Made by a program: the position numbers and the translations under genes | From: Cornus controversa | Lineage: Eukaryota; Streptophyta; Magnoliopsida; Cornales; Cornaceae | Direction of reading: 5' to 3' | Length of the DNA: 64,000 bases | Assembly: GCA_026545225.1 (NCBI GenBank) | Contig: CM048845.1 | Span: forward strand, 62,769,033 to 62,833,032 | Shown here: positions 45,894 to 57,887 of the stretch, one piece after another | How the letters are laid out: every line of letters begins with the position of its first letter | Numbering within the stretch: position 1 is the stretch's first letter | Notes under the pieces: generated by a model | What the model saw: only the letters and a program-made list of their open reading frames with translations | What the model was told of the DNA's origin: nothing | Databases searched by the model: none

Positions 45894-48282
45894 TTATGTA
45901 GTGATACTGAGATGTCGAAGAGATGTCGAGGGGGGGAAATGAAAATTTCCTTGAGGAAAGGACGTCTCAAGACATGGACAGTGACTTATAGATATTGTAT
46001 GAAGGCTTTGAAGAATCTGAGCATCAAAAAATGGAAACCACCTCAGATTTGAGCAATTGCTGATTCGAAGCCATCTGAGGCTGGGGGTGGAGAAGCAGAA
46101 GCAGCCTCCTCTTTCCGGGATGGACAACAAGGACTCCAGACTTTCACAATCTTCTATCGAAAGGCTTTGAAGAAGAATCTGGTTGGTCATAGCGGCCAAG
46201 GTTCGGAGATTCACGCAACTCATGATATCAAGTGATCTGAGATTGGGTAAGTAGCCTCCTCTTTCTGGGAAGGACAAGGACTCCACAACATCGCAATTAA
46301 ATATCCCTAGGTAACGGAGACCAGCGAAATTATTATTATTATTTTTTACGCACCCCCAACCCCAAGTGGTAATAACATCCCAATCTTTGACCAATTGCTG
46401 ATGCTTAACAGCTCAAGTGATGACATATTAATATTGTTAAACTCCTCCTCCTCCTCCTTTGAGAAGTACTCCAAATTCATGCAATTCCAAATACGAAGCC
46501 TCTCAAGGGCGGTGTGTAGGTGGGCCAGGACCTCAAAGATGAACATCCTTCAATATTTAAATGTTTAAGACTAGAGATGCCCTCTGGCAAGGACTTGAGC
46601 GCATCGCAATCCTCTATCCGAAGCTTTCTAAGCCTGGGTGGAACACCTCTCCTCCAAAACTTCTCAAGCTTCACACAGTTTTTTATTTTCAATTTCTGAA
46701 GATTAATGCAATCCACTTCTTCATCATCTAATTCATTTTCTCCAAAGGAAACAAGTTGGGGGCACCCTGAAACACTCAGTCTCCCTAGACAGATAAGATT
46801 CTTTTTCTTTACCACTTCCCCACCATTCTGCCACAAAGTCACTAGTTGGTTGCATTTCTTAATGACAAGACTTTCAAGTGCTCCCAGAGACGACTGCACC
46901 AATACTTCATCCAGTTGAGATAGTCCTATAATATTCTCAACTCTCAAGCTGGTTAGTGAGGTCAAATCAACCATATTTTTTAGCACCACATCTTGACACT
47001 CTTTCAAGTCTAATTTTTGAAGAGAAGGAAGCCTCAAAAGTGAAAACCTAACAAACTTTGGACAACCACTTATTATGAGCTCACGGAGGCAAGAAAATTG
47101 TCCTCCAGCATCTCCAACACCAATACAACAAGACCATTCTTTCCATGCCGGCATGTCTCGAATGCATAGCTCTTTGAGCATGATAAGCTGCCCAAGTGGT
47201 GGTAAAGATGTGCAATTTTTACACCCTTCTAGAGTCAGGTTCACCATTTTAGAGAACAATGGATCACCTATCTAACTTGAAAATTGCGTGCCCCCGTAGA
47301 ACTTAATTGTAAGCTTTTTCAACTCTCCGTGAGGTTGTAGCTTGTCCAACACATCCAATTCAAGGTTTTCTTTTCGAAAATCATTGAATTCACTACACCA
47401 TGCCAACTCTAATTCTTCAATGTCCTGCTTGGCCTTTAAATTTGCCTCATTTGTATCTCAAACATCTGTTACATTTTGCAACTCGGTAATAGAAATACTT
47501 CCTCGTAAAAGGCTTAGATTCCTCAACTCTTTTACTCTTAGCCCATTATTTTCGTCCACAATGAATTTTGACAATGTTTGCAAATTCGTCAGTCTACCGA
47601 TTCCCGAAGACATCTCTCGTAATTCATTAGTATCGGTAATGTCAAGATGGCGCAAGTTAATTAAATTCCTAATGTTAGGAGACAACATACAAAGTTTTTT
47701 GCAACTGCGCAATAAAAGTGTTTGTAAATTTTAGAGAGTACTTACTGATTCTGGCAACTGGCTGATTGAAGTGCCAGATAAATTAAGATACCGCAAATGT
47801 TTCAAACCACCAGTTGAGTCTGGCAGCTTAGTTATTGCATAATCAGACAATGACAACACCCTTAAACATTGTAACTTTGGAAATAAATCAACCAAAACCT
47901 TGTTTGCCAAATACCCTTGTCTATTCCAGCCGGACAATATTGGTAGAAAAGTTCTCAAATGTTGCACTTTATAAAGAAGCCTAAACTTTTGAATGACTTC
48001 AAATTCTTGACAAATATATGAAAAGTGTTGAACTCGTTTAGGAATTTCAAATTGCTTATCACCTTCCAACTTATCCAGCCTAAAGCATATATCCCCAACG
48101 ACATGTAGAGCTAGATCATTTAAAAGATCATGCATCACAAATCGTGATTTACTACCACTTGATTGTTGGAAAAATGACCTTGATAATAGATCCCTAAAAC
48201 ATTCATCGCCAAAATCTTCCATCCGCTTCTTTTCTTTTGATAGCTGCAAAAGACCTACCCCCATCCATAACAAAACTAGCTC
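45894..48282 (-). pseudogene. NBS-LRR (CNL, RPP13-like) resistance pseudogene, 5' truncated
   Basis: The minus frame opens with ELVLLWMGVGLLQ, GDECFRDLLSRSFFQQSSG and RFVMHDLLNDLALHV, the region just after the NB-ARC in CNL proteins, then runs through leucine-rich repeats (LRVLSLSDYAITKLPDS, HLRYLNLSGTSISQLPES). The coiled coil and nucleotide-binding domain are missing: at 48283 the homology stops and Sirevirus gag begins. Stops at 47731 (TAA), 47458 (TGA in TDV*DTNEAN) and about 47274 (TAG in FSS*IGDPLF) stay in one frame. Frameshifts near 46510 and 46370 then disrupt the distal repeats. LRR continues to 45894 (SLRHLSITT stop). Confidence 0.92.
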
Positions 48283-50129
48283 ATTTTAGCATGAACCCTA
48301 TTCTTAGCAAAAGAATTATGCATATGAAAATCAGAATTAGAATGTCTCCTCCTTTTACAGCAATAGTGTTGACTATATCCATTCTTACCATAAAATGTAC
48401 AATAAAGCACATTGGACACAACATTAGCATGCAAGGACTTAACATGAGGCTTAGGTTTGGGTTCTGACACATTCAAGTTCTTGGGCTTAACAAAAACAAT
48501 TTTTCCCTTAGATGATGACCCAACAAAACCTAATCCAGTTTTATCTCCTACAGGCTTACCAACACTAATCATGTTATCAAGCTTAATCTGTCCAGACGTA
48601 AAAGCATTTAATTTCTCTTGTGATTTTCTCAATTCAAGTTCAAGAGAATAAATTCTAGCAATAAGAGAATCTAGCAGAAATAGCTTGACTTACCTCGCTT
48701 TCGAGAAACTTGACTTTGTCTTGAAAATTTAGAATTTCTGTTTTACTTTCTTCAGTCAACTTCACTTGATCTTCATTCTTTTTCTTCAAAGTCTATTTCT
48801 CAAATTTTTCTTGCTTCAGCTTCTCAGATTTTTTATTATAAGCTTCTAGCAATTTCTCAAAAAGTTCTGGCAGCTTATTTTCACATGGTTCTATGTCAGA
48901 CTGATCAACTTCTGAATCATTAGACCCTACTTGACTGAGAGTAGTGTACACTTCTGTTTCACTTACATCAGAAACAGAATCATTAGCAGTATCATCATTC
49001 AATAAAGCAACAAAAGCAAAAGAATCATTCTCAACAGATGAATCACTATCAGAGTTAGAAGATTCAGACTCAGAAATAATAGCTTTCATGACTTTCTTGT
49101 TTGAACTTTTCTTTGCACTAAAACTATTTTCTTAGGACTTAGACATTGATTAGATGTATGACCTTTACCACCACATGTCCAACAAGTAAGTTCAGTCTCC
49201 CTAGAATCATCTTCTTTCTCTTTTTTTTCCTTATCTTTGGATGATGAGCTTTGATTCCAGAATTTAGAAGGATTTCCTTTTCTCGAATTTCTAACCTTTT
49301 CATATTCAAGAATCTTTCTAAATTTTCTAGTAAGGAGTGCAACATCATTATCTGAATCATATTCAAAACTTTCAATTTTTTCAACTTTAGATTTTGAAGA
49401 ATTTGAAACATTTGACAAACTTGAAGACTTGGAAGTCTTTGAGGTTTCTAAAGCCAAATTTTTTGATTTCTGAAGTTTTGGATATTTCATCTCAAAATTT
49501 TGAATTGATCCAACTAACTCAGCTACCTCCATTGAATCTACATCTCTGCTCTCATCTAAGGCTTCCAACTTAGCTTGGAACCTATCAAGTAATGATTTCA
49601 TGATTTTTCTAATAATCTGAAAAAATAAAATTTTCTCACCAAGGTTAGCACTACTTTGAACAATATCATTAAGTCTAGAATAAAAATCAGAAAACATCTC
49701 ATCTTCATCCATTCTAATTATTTTAAATTTAGTGGCAAACATTTGTAACTTTGATGTCCTTACCTTTGTGGTACCCTCATGAGTTACTAGTAAAATATCC
49801 CATGCTTCTTTCAAAGTGGAACAAGGAGAAATTCTAGCAAATTCAGAAGGAACAACATAATTAAATATTGTATATAAACCCTTGTTGTTATTATTAGCAT
49901 CTTCATGCTCAACATTAGACCATGTTATTTTATCCTTCTCTACAGTCACAGCATCACCATCACTAGTGGTAGTGGTAGGAATTTTATAACCATTCTCTAC
50001 AGCCATCTAAACTCTATCTTCTTGAGATTTCAAAAAGGCTTTCATGCGAGACTTCTAGAAAGTATAATTTGAACCATCAAACAAAGGAGTTCGCTAAATC
50101 GATCCACCCTCTTTCATACTAAATTCCAT
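48283..50129 (-). pseudogene. Sirevirus element 2 gag
   Basis: The likely start is the minus ATG at 50129: MEFSMKEGGSI then stop, RTPLFDGSNYTF stop, KSRMKAFLKSQEDRV stop, then a long frame from 50006 (MAVENGYKIPTTTT). The capsid region includes ISPCSTLKEAWDILLVTHEG. A zinc knuckle CWTCGGKGHTSNQC lies near 49160, and a second CX2C-like YGKNGYSQHYC near 48360. Coiled-coil Ser/Glu-rich sequence lies between. Premature stops and frame changes mark it as dead. It is cut at 48283, where the resistance pseudogene begins; pol is absent. Confidence 0.85.
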
Positions 50130-50206
50130 GATAATTTTTGAAAACAAAAATAAAATTTGATTTTAAAAATACTTCGCAAGGAACTACTCACAAATTAGAG
50201 AACATT

Positions 50207-50220
50207 GCTCTGATACCAAT
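50207..50220 (-). other. Sirevirus element 2 primer binding site
   Basis: On the minus strand ATTGGTATCAGAGC lies immediately inside the LTR edge at 50221, complementary to tRNA-iMet. It shows that the LTR at 50221 onward is the 5' LTR of element 2. Confidence 0.85.
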
Positions 50221-51390
50221 TGTGAGTTGCGCGGTGCGGAAGCGGTTGCGAAATGTATTTTAGAACCTAGAGGGGGGTGAATAGGATCACTTGCTCGTTT
50301 ACTTAATTTTTAATTAATTCAATTTTAAGTCCAATTAAAATTCTAAGCAATCCCACAAAGCAAGTAAATAAATAAAGTGCAAGAAAAGAAATAAATGCAC
50401 CGAATATACGTGGAAACCCAAGGCAGAAAAAACCACGGAGGGAGGTGAAACGCCTCAGGAAACCAATCCACTATGATGAAGCAAAGTACAACAAACTCTG
50501 TCTCAGACTCACACCCCTCTTCACTCTGTCAAGAATCTGATGCAGAACACCTCAGACTTATGATTGCGACAACATGTCCAACTGCTGTAGACTTTCGGCT
50601 AACATCACGATCCTTACAGAAAGGTTACTGGAAGAACAAAAATACTCAGCAAGTATTCCGTTTCCTTCGTAGTGCGATCTAGTCACCTTTCTTCCTTAGC
50701 AAGCAAGCAAGTGAAGAACCATCAATCCAATGATCTGATCAGCAAATAGATTTGATGCAATCTCTGAGCAACTAATCAGAAGTAGAACACCATCCTAAAT
50801 ATCACTCGTGAAGTATGGATGTGTGTTCGTAAAAATAGATAGCCCTAATTATATTGTATATACTTTGTCTCTCTAAAAATATTTATTCTTCAAGCTTCTT
50901 TTTTAGGGAAAATATGGATACATATATGTAGGCAAGGAAGTTCTAATTCTATTTGGAAAAGAAGTTGAAAACCAAAATAGAACTCTCCTAGAAGTTTCAA
51001 ACCCAATATGAATCAGAATTTCTATCAAAATCTATTTCCTATTTGGAACAGGCTAAGTAGGACCGGTGCAAAATAAATAGGACCGATGGGAGTTTGTAAA
51101 AACCTGCAGAAACTAAACTACCAAGAAAAGTTGGACTGATCCTAAATATTGGGGACCGGTCCTACTTTGAAAAACTCTTAATTTTTCATTAAAACCTAGT
51201 TTTCAAAATATGCTCGAAAATAAAAAGTGCAGAGTGTCCTCACCATACTTACCTGTATTATATGGTGTTCTAACTGATTTATCTGCATCCATACACTTGA
51301 ATATCAGTTCTGTTGACCAAAAGGTTTTAACCTAAGGGCAATCCAGTAATTTTGATGATAACAAATCATTAATGATGTGAAACACTAACA
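50221..51390 (-). repeat. Sirevirus LTR shared between elements 1 and 2
   Basis: The inner edge at 50221 is certain from the adjoining primer site (plus-strand TGTGAGTTGCG). The other edge is inferred at about 51363-51390, where minus-strand TGTTATC and TGTTAG starts are candidates. The LTR carries 'cctagaggggggtgaatagg' at 50267, a common Sirevirus motif. About 270 bp beyond the outer edge is the polypurine-type tract of element 1. The same LTR therefore sits between the 3' end of element 1 and the 5' end of element 2. Confidence 0.65.
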
Positions 51391-51656
51391 TCTAAATTGA
51401 GTGATGACTTAGGATAATTGTCACAATCAAAGAAAGCATTCACATTGCGGAATAATCATGAAAGGAGACAATGACATGAGAGAAGCATTCTTTGATGAAG
51501 AAGGAAGTACCTCAAAGCATCAAAACATTAAAACATGGATGTTCAAAACATATTCATGATAAATGGCATAAGTTCATTCAAGAGTCAAAAAAGTCAAAAT
51601 GGCATACAATAAATCATAAAGGCTAACCCCATAAACTCAAACTAACACATCATCAT

Positions 51657-51675
51657 GCTTTTCTCCCCCTTTGGC
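51657..51675 (-). other. Sirevirus polypurine tract
   Basis: On the minus strand GCCAAAGGGGGAGAAAAGC follows 'tgatgtt'. The 'TTGCCAAAGGGGGAGA' form is a recurrent Sirevirus polypurine signature upstream of the 3' LTR. Confidence 0.72.
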
Positions 51676-51704
51676 AACATCAAAAAGAAGGGGTCGAACC
51701 AATG

Positions 51705-52946
51705 TCATGGGGCCAAAGAGCGAGGAGGAATGGACAAGAAATGTTGAATATCAGCTAGCTTGGCAGTGATGTCATGAAGTTGTTTCCTAGTGGCCTCCAA
51801 ATCCTCTTGGTACTCAGTCCTGAATTGCACAAGATCATTGCTTAAGGTCTCCACTTTTTCTTCGGTCCTATGAGAAATGACAACCTGGTCATCCATCCGG
51901 GATATAAGTTGGCTCATCATTGAGGAGTGAGCATCCATAAGAAGTGGAGCATCCGTAGGCATAGACACAGAGTGCTCAGCCTCTTCCTGTTCTTCCTTAT
52001 TTTCATCGGTTTCTTCTTCATCTTCACCAAGGACAAGAGCTTCACCTCTAGGACAATGCCAGTATCCATTGGCATCTTGCTCTATTTTTATGAGATGGAG
52101 GGTTGTGTGATTTAGAAATTCTCTCTGTCTAACAGTCCAAGATTCCTCCTCAGCAAGATCCACTTGGTGTGCCTCAAAGATTCGGGTAAGTGGCAAGGCA
52201 TAGTAGCACTGAGTTGCCTTGGTTTTGCTCTCTATCATGTGGTGATAAATGATATGGGCAAGATCCAATTTTTTCCCATTGAGCAAGCACCAGATAATGA
52301 AGACTTCCATGCAAGTGATATCTAAACGACCACCAGACTTAGGCAAAATAGTGTATGTTATTATATTGTGCAGAAGTCTAGCCTCAAATGTCAATCTATT
52401 CGCATACAATCTCCCAATATTTGTGATAGACTGATCATTGCAAATTTTTCAGACAGCAGTGAGTGGATCAAAACCATTAACATATGCCCAGTTGTGTGTT
52501 TAAAAAAATTGAAAGTCTCCTTTGGAAATTCCTAGGTAAGTTCTTAGTTCAGATTTTGAAAAGGAGATTTTCTTCCCTTTGGCAAATGAGACTAACTCTG
52601 TAGAGTCTCTGTCTTCCTCCAAGTGAGCATAAAATATTCTAGCAAGCTTTGGGTAAGCAGGTTTGTGAAGAGAAACAAATATTCCCCACCCGATGGCATT
52701 GAACAAAGCATAGGTATTCAAATGATGTTTAGCACAAGTGGTAGGATTAACAATCTTACCTCTGGCCACATGCTTGTTGGTGAAATCCTTTTCGTATATT
52801 GCTTTGATTTTAGGGGATGTAAATAGCCTGAGATTAGGTGCCACAAGAGGAGTCGAGCTCTCGCCGGGATCATGTCTTCCTTTGGTGCGTCTCTCTTCTA
52901 TTAGTCACACAGTTGAACGTTTTCTTGTGAATGAGCGTGGAGGCAT
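51705..52946 (-). pseudogene. Sirevirus third ORF (env-like/plant transposon protein)
   Basis: A 414-codon frame starts with the minus ATG at 52946 (MPPRSFTRKRSTV) just downstream of pol. It is interrupted by three in-frame stops: after RKRSTV, TAA at 52500 and TGA shortly after. The N-terminal half resembles the putative plant transposon protein domain: LFTSPKIKAIYEKDF, NAIGWGIFVSLHKPAYP and ARIFYAHLEED. The second part contains ARLLHNIITYTILPKSGG and LAHIIYHHMIE. The C-terminus is acidic, then coiled coil (VETLSNDLVQFRTEYQEDL). Sireviruses often carry such an ORF between pol and LTR; its function is unknown. No convincing membrane or envelope feature is seen. Confidence 0.8.
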
Positions 52947-53005
52947 GGTGAGATATAGGAGTGGAAAGGAGTGGGGAATGGAAGAATAAGGTTAAATGGA
53001 GGAGA

Positions 53006-56000
53006 TCAAGTATGGATTACCTCATTCTCTTTTGCCATTCCAATTTCTCTCCTAATTTTACAGAAATGATCTTCTTGAAGAGGTTTCGTAAGAATATCGG
53101 CCAACTGGTTTTCAGTATTTATAAAAATGAGCTCAATATCACCCTTAGACACATGATCTCTCAAAAAGTGGTGTCTAATCTCAATGTGTTTGGTCTTAGA
53201 GTGCTGAATGGAATTTTTGGAAATACATATCGCACTTGTATTGTCACACCTGATAGGTATGTGATCAAGTATAAGTCCAAAGTCCTCAAGTTGTTGTTTA
53301 ATGTAGAGCGTTTGTGCACAACAACTACCGGCGGCCACATATTCGGCTTCCGCCGTTGATAATGCCACGGAATTTTGTTTCTTACTAGACCATGATATAA
53401 GAGAGTGTCCTAGGAAGTGACAAGTACCACTAGTGCTTTTTCTATCGATTGTGCATCCGACAAAATCAGCATCCGAATAACTTATGAGGTTAAAGGATGT
53501 AAACCTAGGAAACCAAAGTCCCAAATCAATTGTGCCACTCAAATATTTGAAGATTCATTTTACGGCACTTAGATGAGATTCTTTAGGACATGATTGAAAT
53601 CTTGCACATAAGCAAACACTAAACATGATGTCCGGTCTACTTGCCATCAAGTAAAGAAGACTTCCAATCATTCCTCTATACTTCTTGATATCAACATCTT
53701 TTCTCTTTTCATCCTTATCAAGTTTAGAGGTGTTACTCATAGGTGTTTTTGCATATTTGGCATCCTCCAAGCCAAATTTCTTTAGCAAATCCTTAACATA
53801 TTTGGATTGGCAAATAAATATACCATCCAATGATTGTTTGATTTGCAATCCTAAGAAGAAGTTAAGTTCACCCATCATGCTCACCTCAAACTCATTTTGC
53901 ATTTTAGAGGCAAACTCTTTGCATAACTTCTCATTTGTTGATCCAAAAATTATATCATCAACATAAATTTGAATAATCAACAAATTTTCATCAATGGTTT
54001 TTGTATAAAGTGTATTGTCAATTTTTCCTCTAACAAAACCATTTTTTAGTAGAAAACCACTAAGTCTTTCATACCAAGGTCTAGGAGTTTGCTTCAATCC
54101 ATACAAGGCTTTTGATAATTTGAAAACATGGCTCAGAAGATCATGACTTTCAAATCCCGGAGGTTGTTCTACATAGACCTCTTCTTCTATGAAGCCATTC
54201 AAGAATGCACTTTTCACATCCATTTGAAATAACTTAAAGTTCTTATGTGAGGCATAGGCAAGGAGCATTCTAATTGCTTCTAATCTAGCTACCAGTGCAA
54301 AGGTTTCCTCATAATCAATTCCTTCTTCTTGGTTAAAACCTTGGGCAACAAGTCTAGCTTTATTTCTCACAATAATGTCCGATTCATCTTTCTTATTTCT
54401 GTACACCCACTTAGTGCCTATGATGGTTTGGTCCTTAGGTCTAGGAACTAACTTCCAAACTTGATTTCTTTCAAATTGACTAAGTTCTTCTTGCATAGCT
54501 ATGATCCAAGACTCATCATTTTTGGCCTCAAGAAAATTCTTTGGCTCTATTTGAGACACAAAAGCCAAATGATTACACACATCTCTAAGTTGAGATCTTG
54601 TACCTACACCCATGGATGGATCACCTATAACTTGATCAAGAGGATGATTATGGATAATTCTCCAACTTCTAGGGAAGGCATCATTAGGATCACTTTGGGT
54701 GATCTCATCATTGACTTCCTTACTTAGAGGACTTTGTGAAGGCTCACATGTTTTGTCACTAATCTCTAGTTCATCAACACTTTTCTCAACATCAACAATT
54801 TCATCATCCACATTAATCTTAGGAGCACATGGAAGAGATTCATCAAATACTACATGAATAGATTCCTCAACTACTAGAGTCCTTTTGTTGAAAACCCTAA
54901 ATGCCTTACTTCTTGTCAAATATCCTAGGAAAACACCCTCATCGGATTTAGCATCAAATTTTTCTAGGTTATCCTTGCCATTTAGCACAAAGCATTTACA
55001 CCCAAACACTTTAAAATACCTAATATTGGGTTTCTTACCATTCCATAGCTCATAGGGTGTCTTATCAAACTTCTTTCAAATAATAACTCTATTTATGACA
55101 TAGGAAGAAGTACTTACGGCTTTAGCCCAAAAATATCTAGGTAAATTGTGCTCATTGAGCATGGTCCTAGCCATTTCTTGAAGAGATCTATTCTTTCTTT
55201 CAACAACACCATTTTGTTGAGGAGTCCTAGGTGCCGAAAGATTGTGATCAAATCCATTTTCATCACAAAATCTTTCTAAGTCTTGGTTTTCAAATTCTCT
55301 ACCTCTATCACTTCTAATGGTCTTAATTTTGTAGTCCTTTTCGTTTTGAACTTTTCTACAAAATTTGGCAAAGATTGCATGTGTCTCATTCTTGTGAGTA
55401 AGAAAGAAAACCTAACAAAGTCTAGTAAAATCATCAACAATCACAAATGCATAAAGCTTTCCACCTAGACTAGCAACTCTTTCCGGACCAAATAAATTCA
55501 TGTGGAGTAGTTCTAAAGGTCTAGAGGTTGTGATGTCCTTTTTACTTTTAAAGGAGGATTTGACTTGCTTCCCTAATTGGCAAGCACTACAAGTCTTGTC
55601 TTTTATGAACTTAGCCTTTGGAAGGCCTTTGACTAAGTTTTTCTTGGACAATTTTGAAATCAAATCCATGCTAGCATGACCTAATCTTCTATGCCACAAC
55701 CAACTATTATCACTAGAGGAAATAAAGCAAGTAACATTTTGATCAAACAATTCACAAAGAAGGATAATGTACAAGTTACCATGTCTACGAGCAATGAAAA
55801 TTTGTAAACCATCTTTTTCAACAATGCAACTTCCCGATTTAAAGATAACATCAAAACCTTTATCACACAATTGACTAATGCTAAACAAGTTATGCTTTAA
55901 TCCTTCTACAAGAAAAACATCATCAATAGAGGAAGAGGAAGAGGAAGATATACCTATAGTGCCAGCGCCCACAATTTTACCTTTTGAATTGTCTCCAAAA

Positions 56001-56100
56001 GAGACATTGCCTCCATCATAGGGTTTGAGGGAGATGAATTTAGAACGATCTCCTGTCATATGCTTTGAACATCCGCTATCAAGAAATCACTTGTCTTTGG
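53006..56100 (-). pseudogene. Sirevirus pol (protease, integrase, RT, RNase H)
   Basis: One minus-strand frame carries all pol domains, interrupted only by stops. The protease site is LDSGCSKHMTGD (about 56090-56055). gag_pre-integrase reads WLWHRRLGHASMDLI. The integrase core shows IRSDRGREFENQD and TPQQNGVVERKNRS. The RT has [22 protein letters not shown] and the catalytic [10 protein letters not shown]. The RNase H has YSDADFVG, RKSTSGTCH and STAEAEYVA, and it ends ADILTKPL. Stops are at about 56092, 55411, 55076 and 53555. At least three fit G:C to A:T transitions (Trp or Arg codons to stop). Pol is in a different frame from gag, as is common in Sireviruses. Confidence 0.93.
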
Positions 56101-56138
56101 AGATTGAAGAGGATTTCAAGCAAACCTACAAGACAAAC

Positions 56139-57887
56139 TTAGATGATTTCTTTTGGTACCCAAATCATTTTAGGTCCTATTGGGTTAGCAATCATAGGAA
56201 ATGTTTCTTTTGGAACCCAAATCATCTTAGTCAATTTTCTTCTTCTCAATGGACAAGCAAAGATCTTATCTCCCATTTTCCTACAAAGATTGCATACAAA
56301 GCTATTAAAGCTAAATTCAGATCTTTTGACAAAGAAGTGATTCAATGGTTTGAACTTGTCATTCTTGGAATAAGGCCTTTTGATCAAGGATTTTTGTTTG
56401 TCTTAAGAATTGTAGCCAATTCCTTCTTTGTCATAAACATCTCTTTGTCTACCAAGAAGAATAGTTAAATTCTTTCTTCCTTTGATAAATTTTGCAAGAA
56501 CATCCACTTGATCCTCAATAATTTTCTTCAAGTTATCAATTTCGGATTAAGAATCATTTGAAGAAAATATGTTTGAAGAAAAATTTTCTCTTTCACTTTT
56601 TAACAAAACATTTTCACTTTGGATTTTTGAAATAGATGAAGACAAGCATTCATTTTCTTTTCTCAAAGAATCATTTTCATTTTGAGCATTATAATTTTTT
56701 TGAGAAAAAGATAAGTTTTTTTCTTTAAGAGTGGAGTTCTTCAAAATTACTTTTTCTAGCTCACTATGCAAATCCTCAAAAGCACATTGCAATTCATCAT
56801 ATGAAATCAATGGAGAAGTTTCAAGGTTAGAATTTACCTCATCATCAATTGCCATAAGGCAAAGATTTGCAACCTCATTGCTTGTGTCGCATTCCGAATC
56901 GCTTGAGTCGGAATCATCCCATGTGGCTTTCATAGCAACTTTCTTACTTTTATCTTTTCTTGGCTTGCGACAATCTTTTAGAAAGTGTCTCAATTTGCCA
57001 CAATTGTAGCAAGTAGGAGGTTCTTTTTTACTTGAATCTCCTTTTGGCTCATCTCTCTTGAAGGTTCTTCTCTTGGGGAAAGGTTCCCTTCTTAAAAACT
57101 TCTTGAATTTGTGAGCAATGAATGCCATGTCATCCTCATCATCACTAGACCCACTTTTATCAATTTCTTTCGAATCTTGGAGAGATGATTTCAATGCTAA
57201 GGTCTTCTTTGGATTAGCTATTTCTTGATGACTACCAACTTGAATCTCATGAGTCATAAGCGATCCCATAAGGTCTTCAAGACTCAAGGTGTCAAGATCC
57301 TTAGCTTCTTGAATAGTCATTGCCTTTGCATCCCAACTTATAGGAAGACACCATAGCACCTTTCTAACATTGTCGGAGTTAGAATAAGTTCTACCAAGAT
57401 GAGACAAGCTATTAACAATATTAGTAAATCTAGTAAACATTTCATTAATAGATTCACTTGGAAGCATGCTAAAAAGCTCATATTCACGAATCAACATACT
57501 AATTTTGGTTGCTCTAACTTGCTTAGTGCCCTCATAGGTCACTTCTAATTTGTTCCAAATTTCTTTGGCCGTTTTACAAGCCGAAATTCTATTGAATTCG
57601 GATTTTCTTAAGGCACAAAACAAATTAGTAATAGCTTTAGCATTAATTTGGATTAGCTTTCTATCACCATCGGTCCATTCTTCTTCATTCTTGGGAAGTT
57701 TTCCATTTTCAACATTTTTCATAGGAACTAAAGGCCCTTGACAAACAACTTCCCAAACTTGATAATCAATGGATTGGAGAAAGAATATCATTCTAGGTTT
57801 CCAATAATTATAGTCGGTGCCATCAAACGAAGGTGGCCTATTGTTTGATTGTCCTTCCATATGAGATGCACGTTGCATGTTTTCCAT
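56139..57887 (-). pseudogene. Sirevirus element 1 gag
   Basis: The minus ATG at 57887 opens a 446-codon frame (MENMQRASHMEGQ). It shows RPPSFDGTDYNYWKPRM (copia gag N-terminus), ACKTAKEIWNKLEVTYEG and FTNIVNSLSHLG in the UBN2-type capsid, and a zinc knuckle CYNCGKLRHFLKDC (one glycine replaced by Arg). A coiled-coil region follows. A TAA at 56547 is premature: the same frame continues with EIDNLKKIIEDQV, a VKRSEFSFNSF segment and paired MIWVPKE repeats to the natural stop at 56139. A second stop is near 56405. Confidence 0.92.

Larger units (their letters stand above)
50221..57887 (-). mobile_element. Sirevirus element 1 (copia) body
   Basis: On the minus strand the order is gag (57887-56139), pol (56100-53006), an extra 3' ORF (52946-51705), a polypurine tract (51675-51657) and an LTR (to 50221). 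Copia order, a long gag with zinc knuckle and an env-like third ORF identify a Sirevirus (SIRE/Maximus lineage). No tRNA-Met primer site or matching 5' LTR is found upstream of gag, so the 5' end is missing or diverged. Confidence 0.85.
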
